Positions 52,191 to 63,073 of a stretch of 64,000 bases of DNA are shown one piece after another. Source of the DNA: Anisus vortex (lineage: Eukaryota > Mollusca > Gastropoda > Planorbidae). A program made the position numbers and the translations under genes. Below the pieces are notes generated by a model. That model was not told the origin of the DNA and ran no database searches. It was given only the letters and a program-made list of their open reading frames with translations. The stretch spans positions 1,618,501 to 1,682,500 of the forward strand of contig OX421503.1 of the NCBI GenBank assembly GCA_949126835.1, read 5' to 3'. The first letter of the stretch is position 1, and each line of letters starts with the position of its first letter.

Positions 52191-53428
52191 TTGACTGAAT
52201 AACCCTATACTTCTTTTTCAGATCATCTCACTTATTCATTAAGAATGTGTCATGATAACCTATCATTCGTTTGAATTTTGATTATGGAATACCTATAGAA
52301 TACTTGTATCATACAGAAGTCAAGTCTTTTGAAAGTATTGATAATTCTTATAATCATGTATAATATTGATGTTCTGATATATTTTAAATTCATTTGATTA
52401 TGGAAAAGAAATTCCATTTAAATGTTGATGCATGATGCAATAAATATATAATATGCACGTATTTACTTGATATGGATGGATAAAAGTAATTGTCATCACA
52501 TGCAATTAAGTGGGAAAACTTTGAGATAGTTGATTTATTATCTTGTTTTATTTTAGTTAATGAATGGAACTAAATAATAATATGTACAATTTTTATCTTA
52601 GAAAGAGATGTAATATCAATTGGTATAAATTAATAGATTATTTTGGAAATCTATTGCTAAATTGTTATATCATGGCAATAGAATGGGAAAAAACTAGTGG
52701 ATATTCACTATGTTGTATATAGGTTGTTATATATTCCATATATCCGGGAATGGAGGGAAACAAAGGTACCTAAAGGTGAGCACTCATTCAACCCTGAACA
52801 ATCTTTTATATTAAACTTTCAAATTTGCCAAAAACGCATAATAGTGGATTACATTTTGATATTTAGATTACTGTAGTAATCGTAACTAGAGCGTATTTTC
52901 TCCTCATATTTGAGAAAAGGGGAAGTATCATCATCTTAGGTATGAACCCTGTTAATGTCAAGTTGACACTGTAATTTAAAGGGGAAGTAACCTATAGTTT
53001 GATTCGAGTTATGTATTACTTATCTTTTGGTTTGTATATTAGAAGTAAACTGTTGGAAATTGACAAGAGTTTGAGCAATGTTATATTTGTTTAATAGATT
53101 AAAACTTTTTGCAAATTTTTGGTGGAAATCCACACAACTGTACATAGTTAAAATAAGAATGACTAGAGTATTTTTGAATTGTTTGTACTTGTTGAGACAT
53201 TAGTTAATATTAATACTAACGGTGAAATATTTGTCCATCACGTTATAATCACAATTACCATTGGGTAGTGACACTTTTTATAATTTAGTTGTGCCAGTGA
53301 GCCATGTTTGCTTAAATTGTCTAATAATCTTCCATTGATTGTTGGTTATTAAAACGATAGTGTTAAGTACGAAAAATGTACCATGTTGAGTATTACTTGG
53401 GTAATTATGGTACATTATTTCTTTCATT
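52191..53428. other. Non-coding 3' internal region of the LTR element
   Basis: AT-rich, without frames of note. No envelope-like gene. Confidence 0.6.
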
Positions 53429-53439
53429 GGGTGGGGGCG

Positions 53440-54114
53440 TGTCATGTATATTGTTTTTCCAAGAATTGGAACACGCAATGTTTATTCTCCTCTCTCTCTC
53501 TTTTCTTACTACACGCGATATTAGGACGTTTAGTAGGAAAACGAAAGGTTCTAGGTAATGCTGGGATTCTGTGTTGATCTCAAATTCTCAGAGTCTGGGA
53601 ACGACTCATTATTTAATAGGGGAAGTTCATATCGTTTTGTTATGAGTTTTGTAATGTTACCATGATTTTCACCCCTACTGGTAGTGGGTCTGTCCCTTGC
53701 ACCACTCGGATAGTATTTAATGATTTGTTTTGTCTGAAAGACAGAGAGAGTTTCAAAATATGTTCCTTTGAACGTTTGTGTTTGCACTATTTTATTCTAA
53801 CTGTACATAATAGATATATTGTATATATTGAACATACCACCTGAAATAAACTATCAACAACAGTTACACTGAAGCTTCTTTGTCAAGTTACTATCCTATT
53901 GTGTTGTATACATTACTATAAGATTTATCTACTACCATAATTTACAAGAAAGGAAATGTTGGAATACAAATACTGAATTTGTGCCCAGGACTATAAGAAG
54001 AGTTCGTGTAATACTGAAACATAAATACTAATAATTTAAGTCTCCCCTAGGACTAACGAGAATTATCAGCAAGATCTACACAGCTCTGGCCACAAGGGGA
54101 TTGTGGACGTAACA
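53440..54114 (+). repeat. 3' LTR
   Basis: Near-identical to the 5' LTR. Confidence 0.95.
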
Positions 54115-54118
54115 ACAG

Positions 54119-54200
54119 ATATATATATAGATATAACGTCCACAGATCAAGATATATATATATATATATACATATCTTCTATCTAGAAAGAACGTCTGAA
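54119..54200. repeat. TA-rich flank plus SINE tail fragment
   Basis: ATATATATAGATATAACGTC and (TA)n, then CTTCTATCTAGAAAGAACGT, the hairpin tail shared by SINE families B and C. Confidence 0.6.
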
Positions 54201-54415
54201 AAACTTATTTTAAAAAAATCCAGTTGTAGGCTACAACGGTTGGGAATAAAAACAATTCTTATTTTTAGTAAATAAAATTGTATTTTGTTACATACAAAAT
54301 ACTTTTATTAAAACCCAAATATTGTAAGAGTTCAGTAGCTAGCGAACCGAAGCCGAGCGTAAATTCTAACCGAACCGAAACCCTTAGGTTCCTATCAAAC
54401 CGAACCCGAACTTGT

Positions 54416-54560
54416 GGTCTCACCAAACCGGCTGGTCCTGCGGTCACGTGTTCTATCCCTGCCGCAGTCCGATCCCTGCCGCCCTGCAGGAGTTTCGGGC
54501 CTAGTGGACGCAATAATCTTCTATCTAGAAGGAACGGCTGTAAACTTATAAGAACCGAGC
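54416..54560 (+). mobile_element. SINE family B, internally deleted head
   Basis: CCGGCTGGTCCTGCGGTCAC, TTCTATCCCTGCCG, CTGCAGGAGTTTCGGGCCTA, tail AATAATCTTCTATCTAGAAG. Confidence 0.75.
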
Positions 54561-55030
54561 TCGAACTTCTAAAAGTGAGTTCTTTTCTCATTTCTAAATC
54601 AGATCATAATGAGATCAACACTGGTTGTTTTTTAATTACTCCCTTTCTATTAACTCGTACCGTCTGTCTGTCTGTCTGTCTGCTTGGTTGGTTGTTTGAA
54701 TGTTTGTTAGCAAAACTTTGCATCGATTTTTCGACCATTTTCCGTCGTCCAATCAAAACGAAACGTGGCTAGCAGACTTGTCCAGACTAACAATACATTC
54801 TATCAAATTTTCAGCATCATAGCGTTTGGAATAGTCACAAAATCATTCGACCAATTTGCGAATCGAAGAAAAAAAACATGGCTGCCTATACCGGAAGAGA
54901 CAGAAGTAAATAAACTTTTCGGCTTTGGCCCGAAAAAAAGAAAAGGATGCGCAAAATTTTAGTGTAAAATTCATAAGGTATGATTGGTTTTTCGTCATCA
55001 AAGCTTGCGCTCTATCTTTGTGATTGAAGG
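54561..55030. other. Stretch between SINE and Helitron remnant
   Basis: Contains (GTCT)n/(CTGT)n near 54661-54685. The short frames here are not recognised. Confidence 0.35.
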
Positions 55031-56149
55031 GGGAAATTAATTCATGTTTACATTCGTGTCGTGTTTACTGCAAGCGTACAAATGTTCACGGAAATCAGAA
55101 TGCGGCCGACATTACCAATTGGAAATTGTGAACGGATGTCACTGATGGAGTTTGCAATGTTGATTGAACAGTATTATAGTAAAGTTATTGAAAATGAAGA
55201 TGATGGCGATCAGGACGCGTACGAAGAACCGAGGACTGTTCCACAATAAGATTTATTGATCTTATTGGACGGAACAAAAATGAAGATCAGAAATCGTCCC
55301 GCCGTCGTACGAGTGCCGAACTTTCGAGAAGCTAATGATCCCGAAAATTACTATTACAGTCTTCTTGCAAATATGTACCGTTCCGTAGTGAGAATGAATT
55401 AAGGAAACCCGAATGTTCAAGCTACAACTCACCAAATGAAGCATTCCTTGCGAGAGAAGCCGAGCTGAAGGTAACTAATGCATAAATGGAAATTCATCGT
55501 AATCGAGACCGTCAGTTAGATAATGCAATCAATCGTGCTAATGCATTCATTGAATTGGAAATATCCAAATATCGACGAAGGTATTGATGATACAGATCAA
55601 CACGAAACTGAAATCAGACCAACCGATGACGAGTTTCAAACATCGTTAGCACAGGCTAAGGTTGCTCAAAGAGATCTTCTGAACTTCATCAAACAAAGTA
55701 TCAGAAAACAGCAACATGGATCATCTGACCGAATGAGTATTCACGTTATTGGTGGTGCTGGATCAGGAAAAACGTTTGCTCTGAACCTTGTCAAAGAAAT
55801 TGTCATTCGTTGCTATGATGGAGATAAGGATTCAGTCAAAGTCGCTGCTCTTACTGGTGTTGCAGCCAAGTTGATAAACGGCCGTACACTTCACTCCATG
55901 TTCCAATTGCCGGTACAGCGCGATGGAAAGATATTGAGATTGCCAAATCTCACTGGATTTACTTGAAAAATTTGAGATTACAATGGCGGACAACACAATT
56001 CTTGATAGTTGATGAGATCTCAATGGTTGCCTACGAAATGCTGGATCAGATCAACTCACGATTGCAACAGATCAAAGACAGTGATGCATGTTTCGGTGGG
56101 ATAAATGTTTTGTTTTTCGGTGACTCAATGCAGCTGCCACCCGTGAGAG

Positions 56150-56317
56150 TGAAGCCGGCTGGTCTAGCGGTTAGTTCACCGGACTGTCAACCAAAAACCA
56201 ACGGACAGGTCGCGGGTTCTAGCCCTGCCACCGACGAATCCCTGTCGCCCTGCAGGAGTTTTGGGCCTAGTGGACGTAATAATCTTCTATCTAGAAGGAA
56301 CGTCTGTAAACTTATAA
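56150..56317 (+). mobile_element. SINE family B, full copy inside the helicase
   Basis: 168 bp with head GCCGGCTGGTCTAGCGGTTA (A-box-like), B-box-like GGGTTCTAGCCC, body CTGCAGGAGTTTTGGGCCTA and tail AATAATCTTCTATCTAGAAG...CTTATAA. GAGAG flanks both ends (56145-56149, 56318-56322). The helicase sequence is continuous once it is skipped. Confidence 0.92.
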
Positions 56318-56757
56318 GAGAGGGAGCCCAGTTTTTCAGCAACCGAAAAGTTTCGAACCAGCAGTTCTTTGTCGTTTTGTGAACTTACTCAAAATATGCG
56401 TCAACGAGGAGATACAACTTTCATCGATCTCTTAAATGGTTTGAGAATTGGTGAGTTAAAACCACATCACTTCAGCATTCTTTTGGAAAGGTCGACAAAA
56501 ATCTCAGCGATGAATTTGTTATTGGTAAAGCCCTTAGAATAGATCCAACAAACGCTTTGATCAATTTCCATAATGATGAAGCTCTTCAATATCATCAGCA
56601 ACAAGGTCAAAATATGATCACACTTAAGGCAGTTGACCGAATTTCAGACGCTATCAAAGATGTGAGCAATATTGCCATTGAAAGGCTTATTCCAGAAGAC
56701 ATCAACAAAACTGGAGGCTTGCCAAGCACACTGGTGATATTTGAAGGTGTGCGAGTA

Positions 56758-57303
56758 ATGCTTCGTTACAATATCGACACAAGTAAAGGACTGGTTAATG
56801 GAGCGATGGGTAAAGTCATCCAAATTATTTGGCCACTGTTTCGCAGAGCACAAATTTACAGTCAAGATTTGCCAAAAGTCAAAATAAATTTCTTCGGGAT
56901 CGGTGAACACACCATCGAGCCTATGACGGTTGAATTTCGAGCCAAGTTATCAGCAGGAACAGCAGAAAGGCGAATGCTGCCACTTATCCTTTGTTGGGCT
57001 GTGACCGTTCACAAAATGCAAGGTTCAATAATGCTTCGTTACAATATCGACACAAGTAAAGGACTGGTTAATGGAGCGATGGGTAAAGTCATCCAAATTA
57101 TTTGGCCACTGTTTCGCAGAGCACAAATTTACAGTCAAGATTTGCCAAAAGTCAAAATAAATTTCTTCGGGATCGGTGAACACACCATCGAGCCTATGAC
57201 GGTTGAATTTCCAGCCAAGTTATCAGCAGGAACAGCAGAAAGGCGAATGCTGCCACTTATCCTTTGTTGGGCTGTGACCGTTCACAAAATGCAAGGTTCA
57301 TAT
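56758..57303 (+). repeat. 273-bp tandem duplication in the helicase
   Basis: ATGCTTCGTTACAATATCGA recurs at 56758 and 57031. The copies match base for base as far as I can read, except CGAGCC/CCAGCC near 56940/57212. 273 bp is 91 codons, so the frame is kept. Confidence 0.95.
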
Positions 57304-57530
57304 CTATGGTTCAACAGTCGATCATGCAGTCATTAATTTGGGCTCAAAAATTTTTGCGAAAGGACAGGCTTATGTTGCATTGAGTCGAGCGAGATCACTC
57401 GAAGGAATTAGAATAGAGTAACTCGACTGTTCGAAGGTACAGGATAAAGCATTTTGCAATTTGCCAGCTTTGGAAGAAATATTAAGAATGCGTAATCTTC
57501 CTGACTACCGTAGTGATATTTAAAGAGTGA

Positions 57531-58425
57531 GTAACAATGTTCCTTAAAAATTATGATATGAAACTAATACCTAGTACCAAAGAAACCTAAACAATAGATA
57601 TTTCTTATAAATTATTTAATTACATGATGGTAAACTTAGTTTACAAAGAAAGGAGGTATAATAAAAACTTTCTTTTTATGGGTTAGTTTTTTTTAATATT
57701 TTTTTTAAAAAATAATTTGTAGAACGTGTAGAAAAATGTTTGTGTAGTGTTGAAGACAGTTTTGGTTATTGTTCTTTTAATTTGACAGAAAAGGTTTCTA
57801 AACTGTGTACCTACACATATCCCTGTTCGTTTAATGGGTTCAGTAACTGGAGCATAGAAGAACTGGGAACTAGCGAAAACGAAAGGTTGCCTAAAGGTTT
57901 GGGGTGGAGGGGGGGGGGTAAACAGGGGGGGGGGGGAAGAGAATCACAATTATTAGAGCATACTATGTTCTTTTATCAGTCAATGGTGTTTAGTCACTGG
58001 TTTAGTCCAGTCCAGTGCTGCCTGTATAGAAGGAGTCTGTGTATCAGATTCAGTTAGGCTAGTAGTTCTCTCTGACCAACATATAAATGATGAAACACAT
58101 ACCAACATATTATTGGAGACGCTTTAATTTAATAATTTACATCTAGAATTAGCGCGGGGCCTATGAAAGTGCGGGGCCCACTGCGGCCGCTATGGGCTAA
58201 GGCCGGCACTGGTCCTATCAATATTTATATTCATCTATTTCTCACTCACTCTTTTAATAAAGATTTATATATGCAAGTGATAATTCTATTAAACAAGTTT
58301 AAATGCAAAAAGTATAGAAAAAGCAGTCTTAACCCGGAAACCACATTCGTTAATCCGGTGGGGAAGGGGGGGGGGTTCAGCATAGCCATCAGGATGTCTC
58401 CAAATGTCGGCATCTTTTGATCACA
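57531..58425. other. Unassigned stretch, G-homopolymers
   Basis: Poly-G runs near 57910-57940. At 58150-58215 GGGGCCCACTGCGGCCGCTA and AAGGCCGGCACTGG look like the right end of a hAT element related to 13258, without a partner end. Confidence 0.35.
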
Positions 58426-58429
58426 AAAA

Positions 58430-58515
58430 CATTAATAAAGATGCAAGACTCGGACGACGGATGAGCGTAGGACGCAATACTTCTTAATAGAAGGGGCGTC
58501 TGTAATATATGAGAT
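58430..58515 (+). mobile_element. SINE family C, 3' fragment
   Basis: ACATTAATAAAGATGCAAGA, CGGATGAGCGTAGGACGCAA, tail GGGGCGTCTGTAATATATGA. Confidence 0.65.
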
Positions 58516-58529
58516 AAGAAGCTAATTAT

Positions 58530-58692
58530 TATCGATCAGTGCAGCGGTTAGTTCACCGGACTGTCAACTAAAAACCAACTGACATGTCGCGGGTTCTATC
58601 CCTGCCACCGACCGATCCCTGTCGCCCTGCAGGAGTTTTGGGCCTAGTGGATCGTAATAATCTAGAAGGAACGTCTGTAAATTTATAAGATA
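58530..58692 (+). mobile_element. SINE family B
   Basis: CAGCGGTTAGTTCACCGGAC, GCGGGTTCTATCCCTGCC, CTGCAGGAGTTTTGGGCCTA, AATAATCTAGAAGGAACGTC. The hairpin has lost one arm. Confidence 0.8.
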
Positions 58693-58766
58693 GTAATTAG
58701 CTCTATTGTAGGCCTAAATAGCTCATCGAAAGGCTTACGTGTATTATTTCATATTGAACCTGACCG

Positions 58767-59030
58767 TTAGTAAAGTACCCGTCGGACCGAGCTGATCCAT
58801 AGGTCCGATGAAGCAGCGTTTACCAGTTTCTGTGGCCACGGCATACTAGGTGATTATGTGGCCAGCACTATGCCTTTACTTTACCCAAACTAAGGACAGG
58901 TACCCATCAGAGCTGGGTAGACTCAGGGACACCCTCCAGACCCGGGGAAAAATCCTAGCCTGCACCAGGATTCGAACCAAGGACCTTCGGCTCGCCAGTC
59001 GAACGCGCTGCCGCTCGGCTACCGTGCCAC
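58767..59030 (-). mobile_element. SINE family A, full copy
   Basis: Reversed: AGTAAAGTACCCGTCGGACC, GTACCCATCAGAGCTGGGTA, GGATTCGAACCAAGGACC, CTGCCGCTCGGCTACCGTGC. Confidence 0.9.
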
Positions 59031-59121
59031 ATGAACCAGACCGTAGGCCTATAGACTCAATATAGAGTCTAGAGGTCTACACTCTACACTACTCTAAACG
59101 GACAACAGAAGAAATAGATCA

Positions 59122-59215
59122 TAACAATATCTAGTATTATCTAGTATTATCTAGTATTATCTAGTATTATCTAGTATTATCTAGTATTATCTAGTATTAT
59201 CTAGTATCATCTAGC
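59122..59215 (+). repeat. 10-bp tandem repeat
   Basis: ATCTAGTATT repeated about nine times. Confidence 0.95.
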
Positions 59216-59945
59216 CTATAAAACTACTTTCATATCGATCTTAGAAAAAGAAACACAAATTGGTGGCAATAGCGACCATCGCTTCTTCTTCCTTCCCACA
59301 TCTAATTTAGTGACGCCCATGATTGTGATAACTACAATGCTATTATCGCATGACCGATTTGTTTTGGAAAGAAGGGGGGTGCTTTCTTTATCAGTTATGC
59401 ATCGGGGTATACAGAAGGGAGTAGGAGAGGGGGGCTATCGGTTATGAGGGGAGGTGATGACTTAACCACAAGTGTCGGGGCGATAAGGTTTTGGGTGAAC
59501 TGACCTAGATATATTGTACAAACGCGTCCTCTATTGCAAGCGCACTAAGCTACACAATAAATGGCAAGCATTTGCGTCATCATCTTTTGTGTACTTGCTA
59601 TGTGGCTGTCGTTTTTTTTTTTATGTTTTTTTTTTTTTTTTTTTAAACTATCAAAACCAAGATTATGGTATAGTTTTCTAACTAAAAAAACATATTTAGA
59701 ACATGAATCCTTAAAATATATTTAAGTTGTTCCCTTGTAAATAAAAATAATTGTATTAACACATGTCACATAGGCTTACACACGAAGTACGGTATATTAT
59801 TATTATTATAAGACCTAGTCCTATATAGGCTAATATTATTATTTCACTTTTGTTCTAGGCTTATGCCTATCTGAATTTAGTCTAAACTAAAATTAAAAAA
59901 TAGGCCTATAGTTCAGGCACTCTTTTAAAATATGGAGTTCTATTT
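59216..59945. other. Unassigned stretch
   Basis: Homopolymer-rich AT sequence with no supported gene. Confidence 0.35.
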
Positions 59946-59947
59946 AC

Positions 59948-60832
59948 CGAACATCATGGGTTCGAATTCTGGTGAAGGCTAGGATTTTTTTTTCTGGACT
60001 CGAGAATATTTTTCAGTCTACACAGTTCTGGTGGGTACCTGACATTAGTTGTGGCAAAGTAAAGGCGGCTGATGGACATTGTGCTGGCCACACATCACCT
60101 AGTATGCTGTGGCCACAGAAACTGGTGAACGCTGCTCCACCGACCTCTAATTAATAGAAAAACAGCGAATGCTTTTGCTTTTGCTATAATACAGTCAAGA
60201 CTGGACTATTGTAACAGTTGCCTGTGGAGGTTTCCCAGAAACAGCTGGAAAGACTTCAGAAAGTTCAGAATACTGTAGCACGCATTGTGTCACGAGTAAG
60301 GAAGTATGACCACATCACCCCAGTTCTCAAAGAGCTCCACTGGCTCCCTATGAGGAAGTGCATCGATCACAAGAATATGTCCCTTGCCTATGGATGCGTG
60401 GAAGGCACTGCACCTGCCAATCTAAAAGAGCTCATACCAAAGCATGTGCCATTAAAGATGCTGCGGTCATCAACACAGTCTCTCCTGAGAATTCCATGTT
60501 TGGATGGTTACAGGAAAAAGACCCTTGGTGTGTGCTCGTTTGAATCTGTGGCGCCTTCACTGTGGAACAGCTTACCCGAGACACTAACAAACTTTGCGAC
60601 ATAACAGTCTTTCAAGAAGAATTTAAAGACATTTCTTTTCCACTAAGTTGATCAATGACACCTCCATTGGCAAAAAAACTTGTTTAAAACTATTTTATTT
60701 TAGAATGTTATTGTCGTTTCGTTTTTATGAGCGCGCTGAGCATTCTTCCCATTAGCATGGAGTGAGGCGTTATATAAGTGACCAATTATTATTATAGACT
60801 AGATCAATTTGGTCCGACGGGATACTTTACTT
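59948..60832 (+). mobile_element. SINE family A split by a LINE insertion
   Basis: The SINE runs from GGGTTCGAATTCTGGTGAAG to GCTGCTCCACCGACCTCTA near 60148. Its missing 3' end, GATCAATTTGGTCCGACGGG, resumes at about 60803 after the LINE. Confidence 0.85.
60155..60798 (+). pseudogene. CR1/L2-like LINE, 5'-truncated, inserted in a SINE
   Basis: Frames encode AFAIIQSRLDYCNSC, LQKVQNTVARIVSRVRKYDH, ITPVLKELHWLPMR, the block ending SFESVAPSLWNSLPE and then, after a stop, the C-terminal FKxFLF-like end. This is the RT C-terminal region of the CR1/L2/Rex1 group. The 3' end GAGGCGTTATATAAGTGACC plus AATTATTATT is the group's typical tail. Confidence 0.85.
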
Positions 60833-62420
60833 ACATTGTGCCAATAATATATCAATATAGTATGCTGATGGGTAGGCCTACTTTGCTTTGAAATCTTGTA
60901 AAAAAAAATCTGATTGCAACTTTTTCAGAGGAAGTTTTTATGAAATTAAAGGAAAAGAAATATTTTCAGGTCTCGTGTCACTAGTTCGCCGTTTTTTTTA
61001 TTGGCCTTGACACACATTCACACAAAGGAGTTTTGAACTAGTCAGCATAATGTCCTTAAAAATACACAACACATAAAGAGCATTTTGTTGCCCACGGGGA
61101 GCTTGGACCCGAGGAGAGAAGGTGGGGGGCGCTGACGGATTCGAACAAGAGACCATTGGAGTTGAAATACAATGGTATGTGACTTTATCACTCCGTCCGT
61201 GCGGGAAACTAAAGAAAATTGTATAACATTGTATCGATGGGGTGGAGTCATTACTTGAATAGCCTATAGTCTATCTTTCATTAAGTCTAGGGATTTCTTC
61301 CAAGTGACAGGAAGTGTTAGTTGACCTCTAGCCTTAAGTGTGACCTTGAGGTAAGCTAAAAATAAGTATAATATGCAGTGCTTCAGAATAAAGGTGTATT
61401 CAAGATTGCAAGGTAGCTGGCGGGGGAGGGGGGGGGGGAGAACAAATAGTGCAAGGTTTAAGAGGCGGGCTTATAAGCAGGCAAATTCTGATCGAGAACA
61501 CATTGTCAACAAACTATTTCAAAAATAATATTAAATAATAAATATTAATGTCAATAACAAATATTAACTAATAATAAACTTTTATCTTACCATCAATGAT
61601 TACGACCTATAATAGAGTCTGTATAGTTTATTAAATTTGTCAAAGTTCTAGACTCTCATTTTGTTCTAGATTCTCATTTTCTGAACAAAAAGTTTTATCC
61701 AGCAAACTCGTTGGATATTTGATTATTTTGTATTAGCCCAATATTCTGCCCATATTTAAATCTTGGCCTTTTGTTGGACTTGTACAATGTGTCAGGGATT
61801 ACGTTTTATTTAGGCCTATGTTTAAAAGGACACATCATTGAAATGTGACAACATATGTTCAAAAATATTTCAATGGAAGACCAAATATATTAGAAGTTAG
61901 ATTCTTATAATATAGTGGCTATAAATGAAACAATAAATATATAGAAAATGTGATAGATAAATTTATTTAAAAAAATAAATGTCAAAGCAATTTACGGTAT
62001 ATATTAAAAGTCTTTGAAATTGTCTTTAACTGCCCTTAGTTATTAATTTTAAAACACCTACTCCACTGACAAGACACAACAGTAACAATTTCCAAGACAA
62101 AAATTGGCATTGCTTGGGGGTGGGGGTGGGGGGTGGGGGATGATGGCGCATTTCCTCCTTGTCTCACCATCTGCCCTGGTGATGCCACTGGAAAGAAAGG
62201 GGAAGAGCGCGTTTTGTATTCTTGTATAAGTCAGTGCGAATGTTTACATTCGTCTTAAAAAATAAGAGTGAATTCCCTTGGTAACCAAACATTGAGCAGA
62301 CGATCGTTATTAGCATGTTAGGTAATGATAACAGTAATGGCGTACGACCATGTCAGACCACTAATAAACAACCTTATGGTATCATCAAACCGGTGACCAG
62401 TATGGTCGTTGGGGGGGGGG
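60833..62420. other. Long AT-rich stretch, possible tRNA-like fragment
   Basis: No gene. At 61090-61215 (minus strand) TTGTTCGAATCCGTCAGCG carries a B-box-like core but no convincing cloverleaf. Confidence 0.35.
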
Positions 62421-62424
62421 GGAG

Positions 62425-62745
62425 CGAATGGACACCTCATCAGTCATCTTTCTCCATTTTTGCCTATCTTGAGCGGCTGTCAATAGTATAGTTCAGCCAT
62501 TCTCACCTGTGTCCAATCCTTTATATTGTCGAACCTGCGTTTCCGCTGTCGACCTCTCCGACGTCCACCCTCCACAGCAAGACTAGAAATATAGCTATAC
62601 TAATTCTATATATTCCACAGTGCCTTGGAGGATGGTTTTCGGCAGGTTGTTATGCCGCAACACATGGCCAAACCATGTCAGCTTGCGCCGCTTGAATGTT
62701 GCAATTAATGGCTTCTTGAGGGCCCGCAATTGAGGATATTTTGTC
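62425..62745 (-). pseudogene. LINE C-terminal fragment
   Basis: Minus-strand frames give LTWFGHVLRHNNLPKTILQG, then EGGRRRGRQRKR, then DRQKWRKMTDEV. These are the LxWFGHV / TILQGTVEGGRRRGRQ / WRKMT blocks at the C-terminus of a widespread RTE-like LINE. A 43-bp gain near 62578-62620 interrupts it. Confidence 0.75.
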
Positions 62746-63070
62746 CCAGACATCCATCTTTAATTACTGTTATATTGTTTATTTAAATAATATACGATAA
62801 AACATCACAAAAAGAAAGGGGGTATTATAATCTCAACTGTGCTAATTGTGCCTGAAAAGTCAGTGAAAATGTGTGATTAATTAAAGCCGTTCTCATCAGT
62901 CCTCTCCCTGCCCAGGAAGTTGACTAAACACATCGCCATATTTCATTGATTGATAGGCGGCTCAAGTAAGGGCTTGTTACGGTGCCAATATTAAGACTCT
63001 TCCGTATCAAACAATTTAAAAACAAAAAAGAAAATTTATTGATTCAATATGAATGGAAACTTGCATTGTT
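62746..63070. other. Unassigned stretch
   Basis: No supported gene. Confidence 0.35.
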
Positions 63071-63073
63071 TAC

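Larger units (their letters stand above)
47283..54114 (+). mobile_element. Gmr1-like Ty3/Gypsy LTR retrotransposon, internally deleted, 6,832 bp
   Basis: Two 675-bp direct repeats (47283-47957, 53440-54114) start TGTCATGTATA and end GGACGTAACA. They differ, on my reading, at two positions (around 47540/53697 and 47880/54037). ACAG flanks both sides as a 4-bp target duplication (47279-47282, 54115-54118). A purine-rich GGGTGGGGGCG precedes the 3' LTR as polypurine tract. The internal order is Gag, protease, integrase, then RT. Integrase before RT is the hallmark of Gmr1-like elements within Ty3/Gypsy. RT is cut short and no RNase H remains, so it cannot be autonomous even though the LTRs indicate a very recent insertion. 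Confidence 0.92.
55031..57530 (+). pseudogene. Helitron helicase (PIF1-like), broken copy
   Basis: Pieces in several frames follow the order of the helicase half of a Helitron protein. These are: RMRPTLPIGNCERMSLMEF (55100); RVPNFREANDPENYYYS (about 55300); linker 55530-55700; Walker A GGAGSGKT at 55751; GVAAKLINGRTLHSMFQLP; after a 1-nt frameshift, Walker B FLIVDEISMV (about 56000) and LFFGDSMQLPPV; then, beyond an inserted SINE, ELTQNMRQRGDTTFIDLLNG, HNDEALQYHQQQ, LRYNIDTSKGLVNGAMGKV, CWAVTVHKMQGS and finally AKGQAYVALSRARSLEGIRI near 57380. PIF1-family helicases unwind DNA; in Helitrons this acts with an HUH Rep nuclease, which is not in the window. Stops, frameshifts, a SINE and a 273-bp duplication make it dead. 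Confidence 0.85.

Noticed and set aside
54765..54962. 65-codon frame upstream of the Helitron remnant as a host gene
   Set aside because: No motif, and it lies between TE pieces. A chance frame is likeliest.
61090..61215. tRNA gene on the minus strand
   Set aside because: Only a B-box-like TTCGAATCC. No cloverleaf stems could be drawn.
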